Assembly: GCA_934667575.1 (NCBI GenBank)
Contig: CAKUME010000104.1
Location: 1-5,073, forward strand
Direction: 5' to 3'
DNA length: 5,073 nt
From: an uncultured Eubacteriales bacterium
GTDB taxonomy: Bacteria; Bacillota; Clostridia; Oscillospirales; Acutalibacteraceae
In this document: in pieces, positions 1 through 5,073 of the stretch
How positions within the stretch are numbered: position 1 is the first letter of the stretch
How the letters are laid out: each line of letters opens with the position of its first letter
The notes under the pieces: model-generated
The model's database searches: none
What the model was told of the DNA's origin: nothing
Seen by the model: only the letters and a program-made list of their open reading frames with translations
Made by a program: the position numbers and the translations under genes

Positions 1-1
1 G

Positions 2-532
2 TCGGAGCCCTATTTGCTGCGCCCGGCCAACTATCCGGCGGGCGCACCGGGGCGCGGCTGGTGCATGTATGATATGGGTGCGGTGCAGGTGTGTGTGGCC
101 AATGTGATGGGCACGGTGTATATGGACAGCCTCGACTGCCCGTTCCGCACGGCCGACCGCATTTTGCACGAAACGCCGCAGGCCAAAATTCACATCTTCG
201 ATTTTCATGCCGAAGCCACCGCCGAAAAACGCGCCATGGGCTTTTACCTGGACGGCCGGGCGTCGATTGTGTTCGGCACGCACACCCATGTGCAAACCGC
301 CGATGCCTGCGTGCTGCCGCAGGGCACGGGCTATATCACCGACGTGGGCATGACCGGTCCGGTGCAGTCGGTGCTGGGTGTGAAGCCGGAGCTGGCGATC
401 GAAAAAATGAAGCAGAAGCTGCCGGTGCGCTTTGCGAACGCGGGCGGCGAACAGATGATGAACTGCGCGCTGTTTGCGGTGGACCCCAAAACCGGACGCA
501 CCGCGTCGGCCGAACGGTTTGACCTGCGCTGA
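2..532 (+). CDS. ymdB: YmdB-family metallophosphoesterase, 5' end missing
   Basis: This is the C-terminal 176 residues of a YmdB/TIGR00282-family phosphoesterase. In Bacillus subtilis the family member hydrolyses 2',3'-cyclic nucleotides, uses a two-metal centre in the cytoplasm, and influences biofilm and motility decisions. The visible fragment carries the block DFHAEAT (fragment residues 67-73) and GTHTHVQTAD (92-101). It also has YITDVGMTGP and the early motif LLRPANYP. Fragment His69, His94 and His96 match the spacing of metal ligands His150, His175 and His177 of the B. subtilis protein as I recall it. That places the fragment start near residue 82 of a protein of about 264. The remaining ligands (the N-terminal Asp, Glu and NHTWD-type Asn) lie outside the window, so completeness cannot be judged. 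The reading frame is open to the left edge, so the TTG at 14 is not a credible start. The stop is TGA at 530-532. The gene is separated from the next by 269 bases and is probably a different transcription unit. The family assignment is firm; the cellular role here is inferred. Confidence 0.93.
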   Translation, partial: SEPYLLRPANYPAGAPGRGWCMYDMGAVQVCVANVMGTVYMDSLDCPFRTADRILHETPQAKIHIFDFHAEATAEKRAMGFYLDGRASIVFGTHTHVQTADACVLPQGTGYITDVGMTGPVQSVLGVKPELAIEKMKQKLPVRFANAGGEQMMNCALFAVDPKTGRTASAERFDLR

Positions 533-575
533 GAACGGGGCAAACGCGGGGAGCACCGGCTGTTTTATGTGTTTT

Positions 576-630
576 GCATGACGCATTCCGCCGAAAATTC
601 CGAGGAGAAAGCGGCGCAAATTCGTCATGC
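576..630. repeat. Inverted repeat, possible hairpin after ymdB
   Basis: GCATGACG (576-583) and CGTCATGC (623-630) are perfect 8-base complements. They enclose a second complementary pair, CGCCG (589-593) with CGGCG (612-616), around an 18-base loop. A transcript running out of the ymdB-like gene could fold into this two-part stem. No T-run follows directly, so it does not look like a standard intrinsic terminator. It may be a 3' processing or stability structure, or chance. It shares bases 616 and 623-626 with the inverted repeat at 616-656, so the two folds exclude each other. Confidence 0.4.
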
Positions 631-656
631 TTCGTCAAATTGTTGGACGAATTGGC
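616..656. repeat. Inverted repeat overlapping putative -35 box
   Basis: Bases 616-626 and 646-656 are complementary at 10 of 11 positions, with a perfect core AATTCGTC (619-626) / GACGAATT (646-653) and a 19-base loop. A second copy of the left-arm sequence, TTCGTC at 631-636, can pair with the same right arm (646-651) across a 9-base loop. The right arm overlaps the proposed -35 hexamer TTGGCA (652-657), so the repeat could be an operator on DNA. Alternatively it could be part of the ymdB 3' RNA structure. No poly-T tract follows immediately (TTTTT starts at 668, 12 bases on), which argues against a classical terminator. Confidence 0.4.
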
Positions 657-682
657 AGATTGCACACTTTTTATCGAATAAT
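652..682 (+). promoter_or_regulatory. Possible sigma-A promoter for the ABC operon
   Basis: TTGGCA (652-657) matches the -35 consensus at 5 of 6 bases, and AATAAT (677-682) matches the -10 consensus at 5 of 6. The spacer is 19 bases, longer than the ideal 17. The site sits at the edge of an AT-rich stretch (21 of 60 bases G or C over 661-720) between GC-rich genes, which fits a promoter region. Transcription would start near 689 and give a leader of about 110 bases. A rival -10, TACAAT at 752-757, has only TTGGTA (732-737) upstream with a 14-base spacer, which is too short. Assigned by inspection only. Confidence 0.35.
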
Positions 683-788
683 TTTTAGATCGAATGGCGT
701 TTGTTCATAGTCTGGTCACAATTCCATCACGTTGGTATCGCAAAAATAAGCTACAATTTGAATCAAATACTTTCCAGAACATTTATTC

Positions 789-795
789 AGGAGGG
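789..795 (+). promoter_or_regulatory. Ribosome binding site fixing the ATPase start
   Basis: AGGAGGG at 789-795 is a near-perfect Shine-Dalgarno sequence six bases ahead of ATG 802. It decides the start of the ABC ATPase: the frame stays open upstream to another ATG at 694. However, that extension would be encoded by atypical AT-rich DNA, has no Shine-Dalgarno of its own, and adds residues ahead of the normal N-terminus of an ABC domain. Confidence 0.85.
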
Positions 796-801
796 AATCG
801 T

Positions 802-1779
802 ATGATCGAGGTCAAGAACCTGACAAAGCGCTACGGCAGCAACGTTGCCGTGGACAATATCAGCTTCACCGTGCAGGAGGGCGAAATCGTCGGATTCCTG
901 GGGCCCAACGGCGCCGGCAAATCCACCACGATGAATATCCTCACCGGTTATCTTTCCGCGAGCGAAGGCGACGTGAGCATCAACGGGTTCGATATTCTGG
1001 AGAATCCGAACGAGGCCAAAAAGCAGATCGGCTACTTGCCCGAGCTGCCGCCGCTGTATCAGGATATGACGGTGAAGGAATATCTGAACTTTATGTATGA
1101 CCTAAAGCAGGTCACAATCGCGCGCAAGGAACACATTGAAGAAATCTGCCGCCTGGTGCAGATCACCAATGTGTACACGCGCCTCATCCGCAACCTGTCC
1201 AAGGGCTACCGCCAGCGCGTGGGCATTGCACAGGCGCTGCTGGGCAACCCGGATGTGCTGATTTTGGACGAGCCCACCGTGGGCCTCGACCCGAACCAGA
1301 TCATCGAGATCCGCAACCTCATCCGTCAGCTGGGCAAGCACCACACCGTGATCCTCAGCTCGCACATCCTCTCGGAGGTGCAGGCGGTGTGCGAACGCGT
1401 GATCATTATCAACAAGGGCTCGATCATTGCCGACGGCACGCCGGATCAGCTTTCGCGCGACCTGTCGAGCGACCACCGGCTGCTGGCGCGCATTGCCGGG
1501 CCGGAGGCGGAAGTGGAAAAGCTGCTGCGCCGCCTGCCGAACGTGATCGCGATTATCCCGCTGGGGGAGCGCGAGCCGGGCGTGGTGGAATATTCGATCG
1601 AAACCGAAACCGGCACAGACCCGCGCCGCGCGCTGTTCGACCGGCTGGCCGAGCGCGGATGGCCGCTGATGGCGCTGCGTTCCACCGAGCTCACGCTCGA
1701 AGAAGTGTTCATCAACCTCACCAATGATAACTACAACGGTATGAAACTGCTTAAAAAATCGAAGGAGGCGGCGAACTGA
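802..1779 (+). CDS. ABC transporter ATP-binding protein, GldA/ABC-2 type
   Basis: A 325-residue nucleotide-binding subunit that should power the ABC-2 permease encoded next. Motifs in order: Walker A GPNGAGKST (34-42); Q-loop region GYLPELPPLY (77-86), where Glu81 stands where many ABC proteins have Gln; signature LSKGYRQR (132-139); Walker B VLILDEP (152-158) with catalytic Glu157; D-loop GLD (161-163); and switch His188 in SSHILSE. The LPE form of the Q-loop is one I associate with GldA-like members. A C-terminal extension from about residue 225 ends in the typical LTLEEVFINLT block (297-307), as in DUF4162-type ABC-2 ATPases. All catalytic motifs are intact. The start at 802 is chosen for its AGGAGGG site and because translation begins directly at the usual MIEVKNLTKRYG. 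The stop overlaps the permease start by one base, so the two are probably translationally coupled. Overall ATPase function is secure; the transported substrate is not evident. Confidence 0.95.
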   Translation: MIEVKNLTKRYGSNVAVDNISFTVQEGEIVGFLGPNGAGKSTTMNILTGYLSASEGDVSINGFDILENPNEAKKQIGYLPELPPLYQDMTVKEYLNFMYDLKQVTIARKEHIEEICRLVQITNVYTRLIRNLSKGYRQRVGIAQALLGNPDVLILDEPTVGLDPNQIIEIRNLIRQLGKHHTVILSSHILSEVQAVCERVIIINKGSIIADGTPDQLSRDLSSDHRLLARIAGPEAEVEKLLRRLPNVIAIIPLGEREPGVVEYSIETETGTDPRRALFDRLAERGWPLMALRSTELTLEEVFINLTNDNYNGMKLLKKSKEAAN

Positions 1780-2483
1780 TGTCTGCGATCTACAAGCGCG
1801 AGCTGCGCAGCTTTTTCACCAACCCGCTGGGCTATGTGTTTATTGCGGCGCTGCTGGGTTTTGAAGGCTTTTATTTCTGGCAGGTCATGTTCTACCAGAG
1901 CACGGCGTATTTCAGTGTGATTTATAATGGTATTTTCACCTTTTGCATGATGCTGCTGCCGGTGCTGACCATGCGCCTGCTCAGCGAAGACAAAAAGCAA
2001 AAAACCGACCAGGCGCTGCTCACCGCGCCGGTGAGCCTGCTCGGGCTGGTGATGGGCAAGTTCCTCGCGGCCGTGACCGTGTATGCCATTCCGGTGGCGT
2101 TCACGCTGGTGCAGGCGTTTGTGATGAGCTTTATGGGCAAGCCCAGCTGGGCGCTCGTGTTCGGCAACACCGTGGGCACGCTGCTTTATGGCGCGGCGAT
2201 TATTGCGATCGGTCTGTTCATTTCCGGCCTGACCGACAGCCAGATGATCGCGGCGGTGGTGTCGTTCTTCATTTCGATCTTCCTGATGATCGTGGGCAAC
2301 CTCAGCAGCCTGTTCAGCAGCAAGATCATCACCACCATTTGCAGCGCGCTGTCGTTTACCGACCGCTACACGCCATTCACGAACGGTGTTTTTGACACCT
2401 CGGCCGCCATCTACTTCCTCAGCGTGATCGCACTGTTTATCTACCTCACGGTCTCCACGCTGGAGAAGAGAAGATGGAACTAA
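1779..2483 (+). CDS. ABC-2 type permease, GldF-like
   Basis: A 234-residue integral membrane protein, the membrane half of the transporter driven by the upstream ATPase. The N-terminus (IYKRELRSFFTNPLGY) is typical of ABC-2 permeases, with a cytoplasmic amphipathic stretch before the first helix. I see about six hydrophobic segments, near residues 18-34, 47-65, 90-118, 131-149, 156-175 and 211-227. Between helices 2 and 3 lies the conserved loop MRLLSEDKKQKTDQALLTAP (65-84), which resembles the coupling loop of ABC-2 permeases. The C-terminal FTDRYTPFTNGVFD (193-206) is like that of GldF-related proteins. The protein ends in a short basic tail, EKRRWN. The ribosome binding site AAGGAGG (1762-1768) lies inside the end of the ATPase gene, and ATG 1779 shares its A with the upstream TGA. 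With one permease gene, the working unit is probably a dimer. Substrate unknown; a generic ABC-2 permease cannot be excluded. Confidence 0.92.
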   Translation: MSAIYKRELRSFFTNPLGYVFIAALLGFEGFYFWQVMFYQSTAYFSVIYNGIFTFCMMLLPVLTMRLLSEDKKQKTDQALLTAPVSLLGLVMGKFLAAVTVYAIPVAFTLVQAFVMSFMGKPSWALVFGNTVGTLLYGAAIIAIGLFISGLTDSQMIAAVVSFFISIFLMIVGNLSSLFSSKIITTICSALSFTDRYTPFTNGVFDTSAAIYFLSVIALFIYLTVSTLEKRRWN

Positions 2484-2490
2484 GGGAGGG
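2484..2490 (+). promoter_or_regulatory. Ribosome binding site for the GldG-like gene
   Basis: GGGAGGG starts directly after the permease stop and sits seven bases before ATG 2498, supporting that start (protein MNENEKK). A competing in-frame ATG at 2474, inside the permease gene, has a GGAG at 2462-2465 eight bases ahead and would add eight residues. The downstream start is preferred for its stronger site, but the choice is not certain. Confidence 0.65.
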
Positions 2491-2497
2491 CACGATC

Positions 2498-4180
2498 ATG
2501 AACGAGAACGAAAAGAAAATCGACGAAGTAACCGCCTCCGCCGAAGAAGCGCAGGCCGCCGCAGCCGAAGAAGCCGCAGCGCCCGCGGGCGAGCCCGCCC
2601 AGGCGGCGGCCGAGCCGGCGCAGGAGCCCGCGCCCGAAAAGAAACCGGCGCAAAAGCACGGCAAAAAAGACCGCCTGAAAAAGCTCCACAGCAAAAACTT
2701 TAAATACGGCTCCATGTCCACGCTGATTACCGTGATCGTGGTGGTTGCGGCCATTCTGATCAACATTGGCGCATCCGCGCTTGTGAAGCGCTTCCCCTCG
2801 CTGAAGCTCGACCTCACCAGCGACAGCCGCATGACCCTCTCCAAGGATCTTTCCGAGATCGTGGACGAGGTGAACCACAAAACCGAAATCATCTTCTGCA
2901 ACGACAAGGAAGACTTTGAAAAAGCCTATAACAGCACGCTCCAGCAATATGTGGGCGGCGACGCGATCACCGACGGCACGCGCATTACCACGCTGGCCGA
3001 AAAAGCCGCCGAGCGCAACAAGAACATTTCGGTGCGCTATGTGAATCTGGACACCGACCCGTCGTTCCAGAACAAGTTCCCGAACGAAACGCTTTCGAGC
3101 CAGAATATCATCATCCAAACCGAATACCGCTACCGTGTGCTCGCGCTCAACGATTTGTATCAGCAAAAGCAGAACGGCTCCACCAGCAGCTATACTTATT
3201 ATTCCAACGTGGAATATGAGCTGGCGAACGCGCTGATCTCCACCAATCTGGACAGCGTGCCGAAAATTGCGTTTGCGACCGGCCACGGCGAAACCAAGGG
3301 CGAAACCCTCAGCTCGGTGCTCGAAAACAATAACTTTGAAGTCAGCGAGCTCAACCTGATGACCGAATCCGAGATCAGTAGCGACATCGATGTGGTCATC
3401 ATCTCGGCGCCCACCACCGACTTTACCCCCGATCAAATCAAAACCCTCGAAACATTCCTCGACAACGGCGGTGACTACGGCAAGAATGTGTTTTTCGTGT
3501 TCACCCCGAACCGCGAAAAAATGCCGAATCTTTATGCATTCCTGCAAGACTGGGGCATGCAGCTCGGCGAAGAAGGCGCCTATGTGATGGAGTCCGATTC
3601 GTCCAAATATGTGCAGCAGCCGATGCTGCCGCTGGTCACGGTGAACAGCGACGACGAGAGCTGCGTGAAGGAATTCGCGAATTCGAGCGTGGTGGCGCCG
3701 CTGGCGGTGCCGATGAAGACCCTGTTTGATTACGACAGCGGCATCACGGTGAAAACGCTGCTTTCCACCGCGTCGAGCTCCTATGTGGTGCCCAACGGCA
3801 GCGATGCAAGCTATAAGCCCACCGCAGCCGACTACGGCGCCAACGCGGTGCTCGCCTACGGCGAAAAATATGTGAGCAAGCACAACGATATGCTCTATTC
3901 CCGCGTGGCGGTGTGCACCTCGTACTATGCGATGGATTCCTATCTCTCGGCTACCGCGTTCGGCAACAAGAACGTAACCGTCACCTTCTTTAAGTTTATG
4001 ACCGACACGCTCGGCAACGAAGATTCCGTGTATATTCCGTCGATCGAATTCACTTCGTCGGATATGACGCTGAATCAGAGCCAGGTGAACTTCATCGGTC
4101 TGGTGATCTTCACGATCGCGATCCCGCTGGCAGTGCTGGTGATCGGCCTGGTCGTGTGGCTCAGGAGGCGTCATTTATGA
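2498..4180 (+). CDS. GldG-family ABC-associated membrane protein
   Basis: A 560-residue protein with an ABC_transp_aux/GldG-type layout. Residues 1-66 are a charged, low-complexity tail: Ala/Glu/Pro-rich to about 47, then Lys-rich. A transmembrane helix follows at about 75-95, preceded by basic residues that predict a cytoplasmic N-terminus. The large middle part begins with the family hallmark LDLTSDSRMTLS (104-115) and contains KIAFATGHGE (256-265), then the VVIISAPTTDFTP and FLDNGGDYGKNVFFVF region. A second helix at about 532-554 ends in WLRRRHL, again with basic residues inside. The bulk should therefore lie outside the cytoplasmic membrane, between two anchors. In Flavobacterium GldG works with GldA and GldF in gliding; here the same three-gene order suggests a stable ABC complex. 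No catalytic site is apparent, and the family is thought to be a binding or scaffold component. The gene starts 14 bases after the permease and overlaps the next gene by four bases. Family call firm, function unknown. Confidence 0.9.
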   Translation: MNENEKKIDEVTASAEEAQAAAAEEAAAPAGEPAQAAAEPAQEPAPEKKPAQKHGKKDRLKKLHSKNFKYGSMSTLITVIVVVAAILINIGASALVKRFPSLKLDLTSDSRMTLSKDLSEIVDEVNHKTEIIFCNDKEDFEKAYNSTLQQYVGGDAITDGTRITTLAEKAAERNKNISVRYVNLDTDPSFQNKFPNETLSSQNIIIQTEYRYRVLALNDLYQQKQNGSTSSYTYYSNVEYELANALISTNLDSVPKIAFATGHGETKGETLSSVLENNNFEVSELNLMTESEISSDIDVVIISAPTTDFTPDQIKTLETFLDNGGDYGKNVFFVFTPNREKMPNLYAFLQDWGMQLGEEGAYVMESDSSKYVQQPMLPLVTVNSDDESCVKEFANSSVVAPLAVPMKTLFDYDSGITVKTLLSTASSSYVVPNGSDASYKPTAADYGANAVLAYGEKYVSKHNDMLYSRVAVCTSYYAMDSYLSATAFGNKNVTVTFFKFMTDTLGNEDSVYIPSIEFTSSDMTLNQSQVNFIGLVIFTIAIPLAVLVIGLVVWLRRRHL

Positions 4181-5073
4181 GTAAGAAAACGCGCCAATTG
4201 ATCATCGCGCTCGCGGTGGTGGTGGTCATCGCTGCGGTGGTCACGGTGCTGTGCCTGCTGCCGGGCAACGGGTCGGATTCGACCTCGTCGGCCGGTTCAT
4301 CCAGCACCGCGGCTTCCTCCGGCGAGGAGGTCACGCTCTATGACCGCGATGAAAAAGACATTGAATCCATTACCGTGAAAAACGACAACGGAGAGTTCGT
4401 GTTCAAGCCCACGACCAAAACCGAGAGCGACGGCACCATCGACTTTGCGGTGGAGGGCTACGAAAACCTCAATGTGTCCAATTCTGTGGTGAGCGGCATT
4501 GCCCAGTTCGGCCAAAAACTGCGCATCCTCAAGGAAATCGGCGAAACCGATCGGCTTGCCGACTACGGCCTGACCGATCCGGCCGCGCGTTACACCGTGA
4601 AATATAAAGACGGCTCCAGCGTGACGGTGCTGCTCGGCAGCACGCTGAATTCCAATGCAAACCAGCGCTATGCAGTCGAAGAAGGCAAAAAGACGGTGTA
4701 TGCGGTGTCGGCCGACGCAATGGTGAACGTGCGCAGCACCTCGCTGCTTTCCACCACGCTGATCAGCGCCGCGACCACCAACCAGAGCAGCGGCGAATCC
4801 ACCTGCCCCACGTTTGGCTATATTCGCATTTCCGGCCGCGATCATGAAGATCCGATCGAAATTTATCCCACCAGTCAGCTCACGATGGACGCCACCAGCC
4901 CGCTGAAGATGTTCACCTACTACATCGACGGCAAAACCAAGCTGCCGCTTTACAGCAGCGCAACCGAAAAATATCTGCTGGATATGTGCACCGTGACGGC
5001 CACCGACATTGCAGCGGTGAACCCCACCGAGGCGCAGCTGAAAGAATACGGCATGGATGATCCCATTGTGCTG
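4177..5073 (+). CDS. DUF4340 domain protein, 3' end missing
   Basis: The first 299 residues of a protein running off the right edge. ATG 4177 overlaps the upstream stop as ATGA and has AGGAGG at 4163-4168, eight bases ahead. Residues 1-6 are basic and about 8-28 form one hydrophobic helix, an uncleaved anchor or signal. A Ser/Gly-rich linker follows (31-49), so the rest is probably extracytoplasmic. The domain start VTLYDRDEKDIESITVKN (52-69) and the motif DYGLTDPAARYTVKYKDG (129-146), followed by VTVLLGST, are typical of DUF4340 proteins. A second motif of the same kind, EYGMDDP (290-296), appears at the right edge, so at least two modules are present. Cys26 lacks a proper lipobox (Leu at -1), so a lipoprotein is unlikely. 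I know DUF4340 genes as frequent neighbours of GldG-like ABC operons, and the coupling here supports a shared complex. Biochemical function is unknown. No stop is seen, so full length cannot be given. Confidence 0.88.
   Translation, partial: MSKKTRQLIIALAVVVVIAAVVTVLCLLPGNGSDSTSSAGSSSTAASSGEEVTLYDRDEKDIESITVKNDNGEFVFKPTTKTESDGTIDFAVEGYENLNVSNSVVSGIAQFGQKLRILKEIGETDRLADYGLTDPAARYTVKYKDGSSVTVLLGSTLNSNANQRYAVEEGKKTVYAVSADAMVNVRSTSLLSTTLISAATTNQSSGESTCPTFGYIRISGRDHEDPIEIYPTSQLTMDATSPLKMFTYYIDGKTKLPLYSSATEKYLLDMCTVTATDIAAVNPTEAQLKEYGMDDPIVL

Noticed and set aside
578..688. Small + strand frame of 36 codons between ymdB and the ATPase
   Set aside because: No ribosome binding site ahead of the ATG, no recognisable protein feature, and it runs through the inverted repeats and the putative promoter.
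616..690. Intrinsic terminator for ymdB formed by the inverted repeat and the following T-rich stretch
   Set aside because: The T-run (668-672) begins 12 bases after the stem and the stem is AT-rich with a 19-base loop, so it does not fit a standard terminator. A terminator elsewhere in the gap was not seen.
694..801. 36-codon N-terminal extension of the ABC ATPase starting at ATG 694
   Set aside because: It lies in AT-rich noncoding-like DNA with no Shine-Dalgarno, whereas ATG 802 has AGGAGGG at ideal spacing and gives the normal ABC N-terminus.
2480..4174. Very long open frame (564 codons) on the minus strand covering the whole GldG-like gene
   Set aside because: It is exactly antisense to a well-supported gene, its product is an implausible His/Arg/Gly/Val-rich string with no recognisable domain, and GC-rich codon bias on the + strand readily removes antisense stops.
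4240..4260. Possible lipoprotein signal at Cys26 of the DUF4340 protein
   Set aside because: The residue before the cysteine is Leu and the sequence VTVLC does not fit the lipobox pattern, so a simple membrane anchor is the better reading.
4297..4845. Open frame of 182 codons on the minus strand opposite the DUF4340 gene
   Set aside because: Same kind of antisense shadow: low-complexity Ala/Gly/His/Val-rich product, no family resemblance, and the + strand frame has a clear domain and ribosome binding site.

Overview
The window looks like chromosomal DNA from a GC-rich Firmicute, most likely a Clostridia/Oscillospirales-type gut anaerobe. This is an inference from three things: strong AGGAGG-type ribosome binding sites, a YmdB-family phosphodiesterase, and the gene set ABC ATPase / ABC-2 permease / GldG-like protein / DUF4340 protein, which I know from that group. 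All genes lie on the + strand and the coding DNA is GC-rich (about 68% in a sampled stretch, 1201-1260). No tRNA, rRNA, CRISPR array, insertion sequence or phage gene is visible.

Layout. Bases 2-532 are the 3' two-thirds of a ymdB-like gene, cut by the left edge. Bases 533-801 are intergenic: the first half holds overlapping inverted repeats, and the second half is strikingly AT-rich (about 34% GC over 661-780) with a possible sigma-A promoter and a strong ribosome binding site. Four tightly packed genes follow: an ABC ATPase (802-1779), a six-helix ABC-2 permease (1779-2483), a GldG-family membrane-anchored protein (2498-4180) and a DUF4340 protein (4177 to beyond the right edge). The junctions are a 1-base overlap, a 14-base gap and a 4-base ATGA overlap, each with its own Shine-Dalgarno sequence, so the four are almost certainly one operon.

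How the genes work together. The ATPase and permease should form a GldA/GldF-like ABC-2 transporter in the cytoplasmic membrane. The GldG-like protein, anchored by one helix at each end, would place a large domain outside the membrane beside it. The DUF4340 protein, with one N-terminal helix and an outer domain of repeated modules, is a likely fourth partner. In Bacteroidetes the GldA/F/G complex is tied to gliding motility. Nothing here suggests gliding, and the substrate and role of the Firmicute version cannot be read from the sequence. That operon is the most interesting item in the window. It is a recognisable but functionally obscure arrangement, and I see no evidence for a wholly new system.
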